Source of the DNA: an uncultured Acetatifactor sp.
GTDB lineage: Bacteria > Bacillota > Clostridia > Lachnospirales > Lachnospiraceae
Reading direction: 5' to 3'
Assembly (NCBI GenBank): GCA_944383825.1
Contig: CALWRA010000019.1
Coordinates: forward strand, 1 to 52,097
Length of the DNA stretch: 52,097 nucleotides
Shown: positions 42,659 through 50,999 of the stretch, piece after piece
Numbering within the stretch: the stretch's first letter is position 1
Layout of the letters: each line of letters begins with the position of its first letter
The notes under the pieces: model-generated
The model's input: only the letters and a program-made list of their open reading frames with translations
Databases searched by the model: none
Told to the model about the DNA's origin: nothing
Position numbers and translations under genes: made by a program

Positions 42659-43152
42659 CTCCGGCAGGTCTGCCGCCTTAATTCAATAGCTTCCTTTCTG
42701 CTCATATGCTCTATGGTGAGCTCCAGCATGCAAAGGATGGAATACTCCCTTTCGATGGCTTTATCCCGCTCCTCACGGCTGCTGTCCGGCGCATATCTGA
42801 AAGCCAGCTTTTCAATAGCCTCCCTTTTTTCCTCTTCCTCTTCCAAAACCCTTATTTTCCCAAAGATAATCACGCTTCTGAAATAAGTGGCGTACTCCTC
42901 CGGCGCCACTTTATCCTGTCCGATCACACAAAAAGAGGCTTTTTCATTTCTGAAAATTGCATCCAGCTTGTGTCCTGCTTTTGCACAGTGAAAAAACAGC
43001 TTTCCCTCTTCATAAACATAACTTAGGGGCACGGCATATGGATAGCCATCATCCCCGGAAACCGCAAGAACGCCCGAGGTTGCCCTCAAGAGGATTTCTT
43101 CGCATTCCTCTTTGGACAGCGCCTGCCTTTTTCTCCGCATTTCTCTGAACAT
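42646..43152 (-). CDS. PNPOx-fold flavoprotein (NimA/pyridoxamine oxidase-like)
   Basis: The 168-residue split-barrel protein belongs to the pyridoxamine-phosphate-oxidase-related group. It begins with MFREMRRKRQALSKEECEEIL, then GVLAVSGDDGYPYAVPLSYVY, GKLFFHCAKAGHKLDAI and ASFCVIGQDKVAPEEYATYFRSVIIFGKIRVL, a pattern shared with NimA-like 5-nitroimidazole reductases. It probably binds FMN or haem. Start 43152 follows GGGAGGTATTT. The 5' leader holds a perfect 14-bp palindrome and a terminator-like hairpin, suggesting leader-level control. Its C-terminal codons run into the leader element of the MATE gene. Confidence 0.82.
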   Translation of the reverse strand: MFREMRRKRQALSKEECEEILLRATSGVLAVSGDDGYPYAVPLSYVYEEGKLFFHCAKAGHKLDAIFRNEKASFCVIGQDKVAPEEYATYFRSVIIFGKIRVLEEEEEKREAIEKLAFRYAPDSSREERDKAIEREYSILCMLELTIEHMSRKEAIELRRQTCRRERV

Positions 43153-43164
43153 AAATACCTCCCA

Positions 43165-43228
43165 TCTTTCCGGAAAGAAAAACGCCTTAATCCACTCCTG
43201 CAAAGGCCTGACGGAATGGATAAGGCGT
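43165..43228 (-). promoter_or_regulatory. Structured leader: attenuator-like hairpin and 14-bp palindrome
   Basis: On the minus strand a 13-bp stem AACGCCTTATCCA/TGGATTAAGGCGTT (one bulged base, loop about 22 nt) is followed by TTTTTCTTT, as in an intrinsic terminator. Then comes the perfect palindrome TCTTTCCGGAAAGA (43165-43178), just before the ribosome binding site. A promoter TTGACT, 17 bp, TAATTT lies upstream at about 43265-43295. The rest of the 43229-43383 gap shows only AT-rich short dyads. Confidence 0.55.
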
Positions 43229-43383
43229 TACCCGGCGGTAATTGACAATTTATTCTTTTAACAAATTAACACATACTTCCTGGAAAGTCAAGCGCACAGG
43301 AAATTTCCCATCCCCCATGGCGTTCTGCTGTTGCAAAAGCCCGGATCAGCATCCTGGGGCTCGGAATTGACATACCCCTTCTC

Positions 43384-43791
43384 CTACTCCAAAAGCTCCT
43401 TCATGGTCCTCCAGCCCAAAAGAGCGCATTTGACTCTGGCAGGCATATGAGATATATCCTGCAGAGCCCCGGCCTCCTCCAGCTCTTCTATTTCTTCAGC
43501 CGTGCATTCTCCCTTGATCATTCTGAAAAACAGCTCCGCCAGCCTCAGAGCCTCTTCCTTCTTCTTTCCGATTACAAGCTCCAGCATAATATCCGCCGAC
43601 GCCTGAGACACAGCGCAGCCTTCTCCCTGAAAAGCTCCCTCCTTGATGATGTCGTTTTCCACCTTAAGCTGCAGGACAATGTCGTCGCCGCAGGATGGAT
43701 TGACTCCCTCCAACGTAAGATTCGCGCCCTCCAGCGATTCCTTGTGGAGAGGATGCTGATTGTGATCGATTAAAATTTCGTTATAAAACAT
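43384..43791 (-). CDS. sufU: SufU iron-sulfur assembly protein
   Basis: The 135-residue SufU accepts sulfur from SufS through a zinc-held cysteine site. The three Cys are present: NPSCGDD near residue 40, GEGCAVSQASADIM near residue 66, and VKCALLGW near the C-terminus. The start MFYNEILIDHNQHPLHK is typical. It begins 1 bp after the sufS stop, so the two are coupled. It is last in sufCBDSU. Confidence 0.94.
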   Translation of the reverse strand: MFYNEILIDHNQHPLHKESLEGANLTLEGVNPSCGDDIVLQLKVENDIIKEGAFQGEGCAVSQASADIMLELVIGKKKEEALRLAELFFRMIKGECTAEEIEELEEAGALQDISHMPARVKCALLGWRTMKELLE

Positions 43792-43792
43792 C

Positions 43793-45004
43793 TTATCTTC
43801 CAAAACCCATTTTCCTCCTGACGCTGCACAGACTTTCCAAAAAACGCTCAATATCTTCCTGTGTATTGTAAAACGAAATACTTGCCCTGGCGCAGGAACG
43901 CACGCCCAGATAAGCTAACAGAGGCTGAGCACAGTGATGTCCAGCCCGTACTGCAACCCCATCCTCATTGAGAATAGAAGCAATGTCATGGGGATGCACC
44001 CCTTCCAGGGTAAAGCTGAGGATTCCGCAGTGTTCTCTGTGATTTTCACTTCCAAGAATACGCACGCCCGGAATCCTTTTCATCTCCTCAAAGGCCATCC
44101 GGGTAAGACGCTCCTCCCTCTCTTGAATTTCATCAAAGCCCACAGCTTCCAGATAATCCAGCGCCGCCTTCAGTCCTGCGGCGCCGCCTCCGTTTACCGT
44201 TCCCGCCTCGAATTTATGGGGCAAAGGCGCATAAACGGCATCTTGGCGGTTCACAGATTCAATCATCTCACCTCCTGTGAGAAAAGGAGGCATTTCCTTT
44301 AACAAACTCTCTCTTCCATACAAAACGCCGATTCCCATGGGCGACATCAGCTTATGTCCGGAAAACACCAGAAAATCTATATCCAGTTTCTGTACGTTGA
44401 CAGGAAAATGAGGAGCGCTCTGGGCCGCGTCAAGCAACACCACTCCTCCCCTTTCATGTACCAGAGACGCAATCTCCTCCACAGGCGCGGCCTGCCCCAG
44501 CACATTGGACACATGGCAAATTGCCGCCAGCCTGGTTTGGGGCGTCACGGCTCTACGGATGCTTTCTGCGGAAAAGGAGCCATCCTCTTCGCACTCCAGA
44601 AACACCAGAGAGGCCCCTGTCCTTTCCGCTGCCATTTGCCATGGAAGAAGATTGCTGTGATGTTCCGCAATGGTCACCAGAATTTCATCACCCGGCTTCA
44701 AAAAGTGAAGTCCATAGCTGTATGCTACCAGATTAATGCTTTCCGTTGCGTTGCGGGTAAAAATAATTTCCCGCGTCTTCTCCGCCCCAAGAAAACGGCG
44801 TACCCTCTCCCGGGCCTCTTCATAGAGGCGGGTAGCCGATTCCCCCAGATCATACAGTCCTCTCAGGGGATTCGCGTTATAGTTTTCATAATAGTCCCTT
44901 TCCGCCTGCAGAACGGCCGCAGGCCTTTGGGCAGTGGCTGCATTGTCCAGATAAACAATGTCCTGATTCTTCAGAAGCGGAAAATCTATTTTGTAATCCC
45001 TCAT
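43793..45004 (-). CDS. sufS: SufS cysteine desulfurase
   Basis: The 403-residue PLP enzyme takes sulfur from cysteine for iron-sulfur cluster assembly. The PLP lysine is in FSGHKLMSPMGIGVLYG near residue 220. The active Cys is in RAGHHCAQPLL near residue 357, and ITIAEHHSNLLPWQ is present. The start at 45004 overlaps the sufD stop as ATGA; an ATG seven codons upstream lies inside sufD and is less likely. Group II length. Confidence 0.95.
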   Translation of the reverse strand: MRDYKIDFPLLKNQDIVYLDNAATAQRPAAVLQAERDYYENYNANPLRGLYDLGESATRLYEEARERVRRFLGAEKTREIIFTRNATESINLVAYSYGLHFLKPGDEILVTIAEHHSNLLPWQMAAERTGASLVFLECEEDGSFSAESIRRAVTPQTRLAAICHVSNVLGQAAPVEEIASLVHERGGVVLLDAAQSAPHFPVNVQKLDIDFLVFSGHKLMSPMGIGVLYGRESLLKEMPPFLTGGEMIESVNRQDAVYAPLPHKFEAGTVNGGGAAGLKAALDYLEAVGFDEIQEREERLTRMAFEEMKRIPGVRILGSENHREHCGILSFTLEGVHPHDIASILNEDGVAVRAGHHCAQPLLAYLGVRSCARASISFYNTQEDIERFLESLCSVRRKMGFGR

Positions 45005-46137
45005 AATTTCTTCTCCCTCTTCCATTCCTCTTTTTCCTCCCGGAAAGCTGTGATTTTTTCCTGAACCTCCGGAGACGGTATCCTTTCGCTCAGGGCATCT
45101 ATTCTGGCTCTGGAAATCATCTGTCCTGCGGTTTTCTGATCTATGCCCCTGCTTCCCAGGTAAAACAGAACCTTTTCATCCAGTCTCCCAATGGTGGCTC
45201 CATGATCTCCCTCCACATCCTCTTCCCCGCAGAGAATCAGAGGAATTGTCTGGTTCGTCACCTTATTCCCCAAAAGAAGCGCCTCCTCACGCTCGGTTCC
45301 CTTAGCTCCCGCGCAGCCTCTAACAAAGTCTATGGTACCCCTGAAAAGCTTAAAGGCTCCTTCCTCCAAAATACCGCAGGCATCCATTGCGGACCGGGAT
45401 TTTTTTCCCTGGTGGCGGACCACATAATTCATATCCATATGCTGTCCTCCTGCCACATGATACCCCAGCTGAGCCTGGAAGCTGCTGCTTTTTCCAGCAA
45501 GATCAGCCAGAACCCCCGTATAGAGACACTCCGCCCCCAGCTCCAGCTTCAAAAGCTCTGTGCCGGCTCCCTGTCGGCAATGGATTCCCAAATCGTTGAA
45601 GCACCGAAAGCCCTGGTCCAGAAGCTGAACCATATACAGCTTTACTTCCGCGCCCTCCTCTGCAAAAATCTTTGTCTCCAGAACAGCGGTCTTTTCCTCC
45701 GTTTCCGCACCGGAACCGCTTTCTGCGGATTGACCAAAGGCACCGGATGGATCTGATTTTTCCTTCGCTTCAGATGTCCTCAGCAGACAAATCACAGACA
45801 AACGGCTTCCTTTCTCCGCATGTATATAAAGCCTCCCCGCCGATGGGATTTCTTTACCGTATGCGTACTCCAGCAAAGCACATCCGCTGCTGTCTTCCGG
45901 GGAGGTAAGCATTCCCACAGGGCCTTCTTCCAGCATCTCTCCAATCTCATGTCCCATCCCGGTATCTATTCTCTTCCAGCCTTCCGGCTCATCCTCCCTT
46001 ATCTCCCAGCTCAGTCCTCCGTCCTGCAGAGTCGCCTGCGGCTGTATAAACCGCGGCTTTTCCAGTAAAGCCTTGCTTTCATTCATGCCCAGATGATTCC
46101 AAGTCTGCACCGGAAGCCGGTTCAGTGTCAATTCCAT
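45001..46137 (-). CDS. sufD: SufD iron-sulfur cluster scaffold subunit
   Basis: The 378-residue SufD partners SufB and SufC. The C-terminal SufBD beta-helix shows GCAGAKGTEREEALLLGN and EEDVEGDHGATIGRLDEKVLFYLGSRGI, a family signature. The N-terminal half is variable and includes an acidic insert near residue 140 (EAKEKSDPSGAFGQSAESGSG). It is separated from sufB by about 70 bp that hold a copy of leader block B, so SufD production may be tuned separately within the operon. Confidence 0.93.
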   Translation of the reverse strand: MELTLNRLPVQTWNHLGMNESKALLEKPRFIQPQATLQDGGLSWEIREDEPEGWKRIDTGMGHEIGEMLEEGPVGMLTSPEDSSGCALLEYAYGKEIPSAGRLYIHAEKGSRLSVICLLRTSEAKEKSDPSGAFGQSAESGSGAETEEKTAVLETKIFAEEGAEVKLYMVQLLDQGFRCFNDLGIHCRQGAGTELLKLELGAECLYTGVLADLAGKSSSFQAQLGYHVAGGQHMDMNYVVRHQGKKSRSAMDACGILEEGAFKLFRGTIDFVRGCAGAKGTEREEALLLGNKVTNQTIPLILCGEEDVEGDHGATIGRLDEKVLFYLGSRGIDQKTAGQMISRARIDALSERIPSPEVQEKITAFREEKEEWKREKKL

Positions 46138-46141
46138 CTTT

Positions 46142-46208
46142 ATACCTCCCTGCCTGCTTCAGCAGACATTCATTCAAAACTTTGGAAGGAACTTCCTGTT
46201 ACTCTCTC
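46142..46208 (-). promoter_or_regulatory. Dispersed leader element block B before sufD
   Basis: On the minus strand GAGAGAGTAACAGGAAGTTC follows the sufB stop directly, then CTTCCAAAGTTTTGAATGAA, a 6-bp stem GTCTGC/GCAGGC (one T-G pair) with loop TGAA, and GGGAGGTATAAAG before the ATG. It lies inside an operon, which argues for post-transcriptional rather than promoter function. Confidence 0.8.
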
Positions 46209-47615
46209 CTATCCAATACTCCCCTTCATTTCCAGACGAATCAGATTATTCATTTCAATTGCATATTCCAGAGGAAGCTCCTTGGATACATTATCCGCAA
46301 AACCACTTACAATCATTGCCCTGGCGTCCTCCTCACTGATGCCTCGGGACATCAAATAAAATACTGCGTCATCGCTGATGCGGCCAATCTGTGCTTCGTG
46401 CCCCACATCTGCGTTGCCGGTCCGCACATCCATGGCCGGTATGGTATCCGATCTGGAAATGTCATCCAGCATCAGGGACTGGCAAGACACTGCCGCTTTG
46501 CTTTTGGCGGCATTCTCACCGATTACCACGCTGCTTCTGAATGTACTCACGCCGCCGTCCTTGGAAATGGATTTCGTATTGATAAAGGATGAGGTCTCGG
46601 CGCCGCTGTGTACTACTTTCGCACCGGTATCCAGATTCTGTCCCTCTCCTGCAAAAGTGATGCCCGTAAATTCCATTCTGGATCCCTTGCCCTTTAATAT
46701 TGTCATGGGATACAGATAGGACACATGAGAACCAAAGGAACCGGACACCCACTCCATAACGCCGCCCTCCTCCACCAGGGCCCTTTTCGTGTTCAGATTA
46801 TACATATTTTTCGACCAGTTTTCTATGGTGGAGTAACGCAGCCTGGCATTTTTTCCCACAAATAGCTCCACGCATCCGGCGTGAAGATTGGCAATATTAT
46901 ATTTTGGCGCTGAGCATCCCTCAATAAAATGAAGGTCGGCCCCCTCGTCCACTATAATCAATGTATGCTCGAATTGGCCCGCTCCCGGTGCATTCAGACG
47001 AAAATACGACTGCAGGGGGATGGTCACCCTGACTCCCGGCGGCACATAGACGAAGGAGCCTCCGGACCACACCGCCCCGTGCAGGGCTGCAAATTTATGG
47101 TCGCTTGGCTTTACCAGCTTCATAAAATGCCTGCGCACCATATCCGCATATTCCCCTTTCAGAGCACTTTCCAGATCTGTGTAAACCACTCCCAGGGCCG
47201 CCACCTCCGCCCTTACATTGTGATATACCAGCTCAGAATCATACTGAGCCCCCACTCCCGCAAGAGATTTTCTTTCCGCCTGAGGAATTCCCAGCCTTTC
47301 AAAGGTATCCTTGATCTCCCGAGGCACCTCGGACCATTTGGCGGTCATTCTGGATTTGGGCCGCACATATGTGACAATATGATCCATGTCCAAGCCTTCT
47401 ATGGAAGGCCCCCAATCGGGAACCCTCAGTGAATGATAGATCTGGAGGGATTCCAGGCGGAACTGCTCCATCCAGGCCGGATCCTTTTTCTCTCTGGAAA
47501 TCTGCTCCACAATCCCGGGTGTCAGCCCCTCCTCCACATGATAGGCCGCAGTATTTTGATCCTTCACATCATAAATGCTTCTGTCGATGTCATCCACGTG
47601 GCTTTTTTCTCTCAC
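46209..47615 (-). CDS. sufB: SufB iron-sulfur cluster scaffold
   Basis: The 468-residue scaffold on which clusters are built with SufC and SufD. Family segments are visible: VWSGGSFVYVPPGVRVTIPLQSYF, IIVDEGADLHFIEGCSAP (with a Cys), YSTIENWSKNMYNLNTKRA and the C-terminal VGHEAQIGRISDDAVFYLMSRGIS. It overlaps sufC by 4 bp. Confidence 0.96.
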   Translation of the reverse strand: MREKSHVDDIDRSIYDVKDQNTAAYHVEEGLTPGIVEQISREKKDPAWMEQFRLESLQIYHSLRVPDWGPSIEGLDMDHIVTYVRPKSRMTAKWSEVPREIKDTFERLGIPQAERKSLAGVGAQYDSELVYHNVRAEVAALGVVYTDLESALKGEYADMVRRHFMKLVKPSDHKFAALHGAVWSGGSFVYVPPGVRVTIPLQSYFRLNAPGAGQFEHTLIIVDEGADLHFIEGCSAPKYNIANLHAGCVELFVGKNARLRYSTIENWSKNMYNLNTKRALVEEGGVMEWVSGSFGSHVSYLYPMTILKGKGSRMEFTGITFAGEGQNLDTGAKVVHSGAETSSFINTKSISKDGGVSTFRSSVVIGENAAKSKAAVSCQSLMLDDISRSDTIPAMDVRTGNADVGHEAQIGRISDDAVFYLMSRGISEEDARAMIVSGFADNVSKELPLEYAIEMNNLIRLEMKGSIG

Positions 47616-48385
47616 GGCTGCGCCTCCTCTCTTCCGGCGGCCCCTTCCAGAAACGCTTCATACCCCTCTGTATTGATTTTCGACACCAGAGAGCCATCCC
47701 CCGTGGCCACAATCCGGCCATCCACCATTACATGCGTATAATCAATATGCAGGGACTGCAAAATACGTGTGCTGTGAGTAATGATTAACAGCGCCTTGTC
47801 CCGGTTTTTTTGGAACGCTCCCACACCATCAGAAACCAGACGGACCGCATCCACATCCAGTCCGGAGTCCGTTTCATCAAGAATCGCAATCCTGGGACCG
47901 AAAAGCATCATCTGCAGAATCTCCGTTTTTTTCTTTTCTCCGCCGGAAAATCCCACGTTCAGGCTGCGCCCGGCATAAGAATCATCCATCTGAAGCAGAG
48001 ACATAGCCTTTTTCAGCTCCTTCTTAAACTCCCATAGACGAATCCGCCTGCCTGTCTGCTGTTCCAGAGCGCTGCGCAGGAAGCTCTCCAGAGGCAGCCC
48101 CGGTACCTCAAGGGGCTCCTGAAACGCAAGAAAAAGGCCTGCTTTCGCCCTTTTGTCCGGCGTCTGCTCCGTCAGATCCTCTCCTCCCAGTAAAATTCTT
48201 CCAGAAGTGATTTCGTACCCGGGACTTCCCATCAAAGCATAGCCCAGCGTGGATTTTCCTGCGCCGTTAGGCCCCATAAGCACATGGGTTTCCCCTTCAT
48301 TTATTTTCAGCTGTACATTATGTAAAATTTCCTTATCCTCCGCCTGTACACTCAGGTTTTCCACACTTAAAAGAACCTTCTGCAT
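47612..48385 (-). CDS. sufC: SufC ATPase of the iron-sulfur assembly complex
   Basis: The 257-residue ABC-type ATPase energises SufBD. Walker A is GPNGAGKSTLGYALMG, signature VGFSGGEKKKTEILQM, Walker B IAILDETDSGLDVDAV and H-loop IITHSTRIL. It is the first gene of sufCBDSU and lies downstream of a strong promoter overlapped by a candidate Rrf2 operator. Confidence 0.96.
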   Translation of the reverse strand: MQKVLLSVENLSVQAEDKEILHNVQLKINEGETHVLMGPNGAGKSTLGYALMGSPGYEITSGRILLGGEDLTEQTPDKRAKAGLFLAFQEPLEVPGLPLESFLRSALEQQTGRRIRLWEFKKELKKAMSLLQMDDSYAGRSLNVGFSGGEKKKTEILQMMLFGPRIAILDETDSGLDVDAVRLVSDGVGAFQKNRDKALLIITHSTRILQSLHIDYTHVMVDGRIVATGDGSLVSKINTEGYEAFLEGAAGREEAQP

Positions 48386-48409
48386 ATTCCTTCTCCTTTA
48401 ATTTCCTAT

Positions 48410-48459
48410 TAACCCACTTGGTTTATAGGTATATTACTACGAAGCAGATTGCTTGTCAA
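48410..48459 (-). promoter_or_regulatory. suf operon promoter with Rrf2-type operator
   Basis: On the minus strand TTGACA (48454-48459) and TAATAT (48431-48436) are 17 bp apart. Just downstream lies the imperfect dyad TAACCCACTTGGTTTA (48410-48425), over the likely transcription start. AACCCACTT recurs in the divergent rrf2 promoter, so both probably bind the same regulator. Confidence 0.6.
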
Positions 48460-48494
48460 TAGATGAAGGATATCAGAAAAGACAAACTGCCGCC

Positions 48495-48523
48495 TTGAAA
48501 ACCCACTTACCTAGATGTATAAT
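48495..48523 (+). promoter_or_regulatory. rrf2/iscR promoter with operator in the spacer
   Basis: TTGAAA (48495-48500) and TATAAT (48518-48523) are separated by 17 bp. The spacer contains ACCCACTTACCTAGATG, sharing AACCCACTT with the suf promoter operator. A repressor bound between -35 and -10 would give autoregulation. Confidence 0.6.
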
Positions 48524-48553
48524 GGGGAATATCAAAAAAGGGAGGTATCTGCC

Positions 48554-48961
48554 ATGATTATATCCACAAAGGGACGTTATGCACTGAGGCTGATGGTAGA
48601 TCTCGCCGAACATCAGAAACAGGACTACATTCCCCTGAAGGAAATTGCCGCCAGGCAGGAAATATCGGAAAAATATCTGGAAAGCATCATAAAAATCCTG
48701 GTGAAAAACGGGCTGCTGGAAGCTCTGCGCGGAAAGGGCGGCGGATACCGCCTGACCAGATCCCCCCAGGAGTACAGCGTGGGCCATATTCTCCGGCTTG
48801 CAGAGGGAGATCTGGCTTCCGTGACCTGCGTCAGTGAGGACTCCTCCCGATGCACCCGCAGGGCAGACTGCAGACTTCTTCCCATGTGGCAAAAGCTGGA
48901 TTCTCTCATAAACGGCTATCTGGATGGCGTGACCATTGCAGATCTCATGGAAGAAGTCTGA
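48554..48961 (+). CDS. Rrf2/IscR-type iron-sulfur regulator of the suf operon
   Basis: The 135-residue winged-helix regulator starts MIISTKGRYALRLMVDLAEH and has the recognition helix region IAARQEISEKYLESIIKIL and wing GKGGGYRL. Cysteines at 92, 100 and 106 correspond to the three ligands that hold a [2Fe-2S] cluster in IscR proteins. It is divergent from sufC, so the level of clusters probably feeds back on their own assembly genes. GGGAGGTATCTGCC precedes the start. Confidence 0.93.
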   Translation: MIISTKGRYALRLMVDLAEHQKQDYIPLKEIAARQEISEKYLESIIKILVKNGLLEALRGKGGGYRLTRSPQEYSVGHILRLAEGDLASVTCVSEDSSRCTRRADCRLLPMWQKLDSLINGYLDGVTIADLMEEV

Positions 48962-49000
48962 TCATGCCTTCACAACAGATATTTTATTCCATAAAAATAC

Positions 49001-49051
49001 GACAGCCGGAAACCTATAAGGAAACATATCGTTTCCCTTCTTCCGGCTGTC
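49001..49051 (-). terminator. Nested hairpin between rrf2 and the glycosidase gene
   Basis: An outer 11-bp stem GACAGCCGGAA/TTCCGGCTGTC (49001-49011, 49041-49051) encloses an inner 6-bp stem GGAAAC/GTTTCC (49020-49025, 49031-49036). On the minus strand GTATTTTT follows, so it should terminate the glycosidase transcript; the convergent rrf2 transcript may use it too. Confidence 0.65.
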
Positions 49052-49097
49052 ATACAGCCTCTTTGGAAACCTCCTCAATAATAACTCCGGCAATATT

Positions 49098-50860
49098 CTA
49101 ATGTGATCCAATCGCGGGGTTTTCACTCCCTGATGTCCCCGTAACTTTTTTCACTGTGATGTAAGTAACGTCAAGACCCATCGTCTCCGTTTCAAACCGC
49201 TCTTCCCCATTTTCAGTGTCGATTTTTATAGTAAAAGCCGTAACTATGCCATCTGTTCTGTGCATTTCTACCCGGTAGATTCCGACTTCCTTTGCAGAAA
49301 GCTCTATCAAAATTCTTCTGTTTGCCGCTGCTTCTGCATTTTTGGAGTCTTCATTTGCGTTGCCTGCAAAATGAAGCACTCCCAGAGTATTTCCTTCTTC
49401 CGTGTTAAGCACATTCAGGGTGGGATTCTCCCGAGACTCGTAATTGCTGATTTCACCTATCCGAAGATACACATTGTGCGTCCCCTCTTTTGTGACCGGA
49501 ATGGAAGAATAAATAACATCCATATTATCCTGCAGAACTTTCAGCAAGGTTTTTACAGTACTGCGTACGGGCAAAGGATTGCGCAGATTATTCCGTTCAA
49601 AATCAGAATACATCTCGCCATAGCAATATAATCCGATACCCTGCCCGCCACGCGCCAACGTCTGTGCAGTAATCATTTTGGCCACGCTTCCTTCATCCAT
49701 GGTCGCACTGATCTCTGTGGGAAACAGTACCGGAAATCCCTTTGCATACGCCGCGATGTCCTCAGACGCATAAATCGCATCAAGATTAGGATACAGGGAG
49801 CCCGCATTTCCATAAAACATGCTCCCAATCATGTCCACACTTCTGTAAATATCCATAGTCATGCCATCCGGAGCAAAATTCGGATAAATAATATTGTTTT
49901 TCTCCATGTTTCCACTCTGGGTATTGGTGGTTGTCGGCTTGTATGGATCCACCTGATGAATTACATTGTTAAAGTATTTCCACAAATGATTAATGGTATC
50001 CGCCCGGAATTGATCCTGGCTCTCTCGAGGATGATCCTTCCTCCATAGTCCGAAAAGCTCTGAATAATAAGGATTTTGATCATCACCATTGTCTACATAA
50101 TAGTTAAATCCTTCTTCATTTCCGATTTGGTAAGCAATGATATTCGATGAATCTTTATAATGTTTTGCAAGCTCTGTCAAGGCATTTGTTATTTTTGCAA
50201 ATACCAAAGGATGCCAGTATTCCAAAAAATTCTCAACGCCGCACGCCCCTTCCCCCCGATCGTCTCTGATGCTTCTCACATCCTCCGGGTTCTTTATGTC
50301 GGTTCCCCACTGCATGGAAAGGGAATATACCTTCCCATTTACCGTTACATTATCCAGAGCATATCCCCAAAATCCATCCATCACTCTGGGAATATTGTCT
50401 GTTTGGCTGTGAAAAAAATAATAAATTCTGTATTCAGTCCATTTTGCTTAGCCATGCCGGTGACATGATCTAAAAATGTAAAATCATAAATTCCTTCTTC
50501 CGGTTCCCAGTCCTGCCAGTAAATCATAAGCTGAACAGTATTAAAACCCATATTTCTCATGTCTGCGAACCATGTCTGCCATTCCTCATCCTGAATTTGC
50601 TTAAAGTCATCCCCCACATGATTCTTGCCCTCATTATCTCTATAACCGTTATTGTCCACACGTGTATCCCACCAGCCTGTTTCGACAGCAAGGGGATAAT
50701 AGGGCGCTCCTTCCACATAATATGCTGCTTTTCCATTGCCCAGCCGAACCAGCCCCACAGGAATATTTGTCGCTTCTTCTTTTGTAAGAACCTCTGCATG
50801 CAGCACCTCTCCTGGAAGCTCTTTAGTCCCAACATTTTTATATTCTGCATATCCGCACAT
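49098..50860 (-). pseudogene. Clan GH-A glycosidase (GH42/GH35-like) split by a frameshift
   Basis: Two adjacent frames, 50381-50860 (159 residues) and 49098-50384 (428), together make one TIM-barrel glycosidase of about 590 residues. The first has VETGWWDTRVDNNGY and MIYWQDWEPEEGIYDFTFLDH; the second continues with MDGFWGYALDNVTVNGKVYSL, the acid/base motif QIGNEEG and the likely nucleophile in FPTEISATMDEG. The break lies at seven T (plus-strand A, 50412-50418). A -1 shift there, or one added T, joins the frames as FFHSQTDNIPRVMDGFWG. The junction reads U UUU UUC and the first frame ends as TGATG, so frameshifting, reinitiation, phase variation or simple inactivation are all possible. Confidence 0.75.
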
Positions 50861-50999
50861 AACTCTTCATCCTTTTCAACACATTTTTTCGCATATCGGT
50901 ACGCATTCCATCCCCCGCCTCATACGGTTGCTGAAGCATTGATATACGCTGCAATAGCATACAGGGGCTCTGCGCCCAGGACAGTTTTCCAAAGCCATC

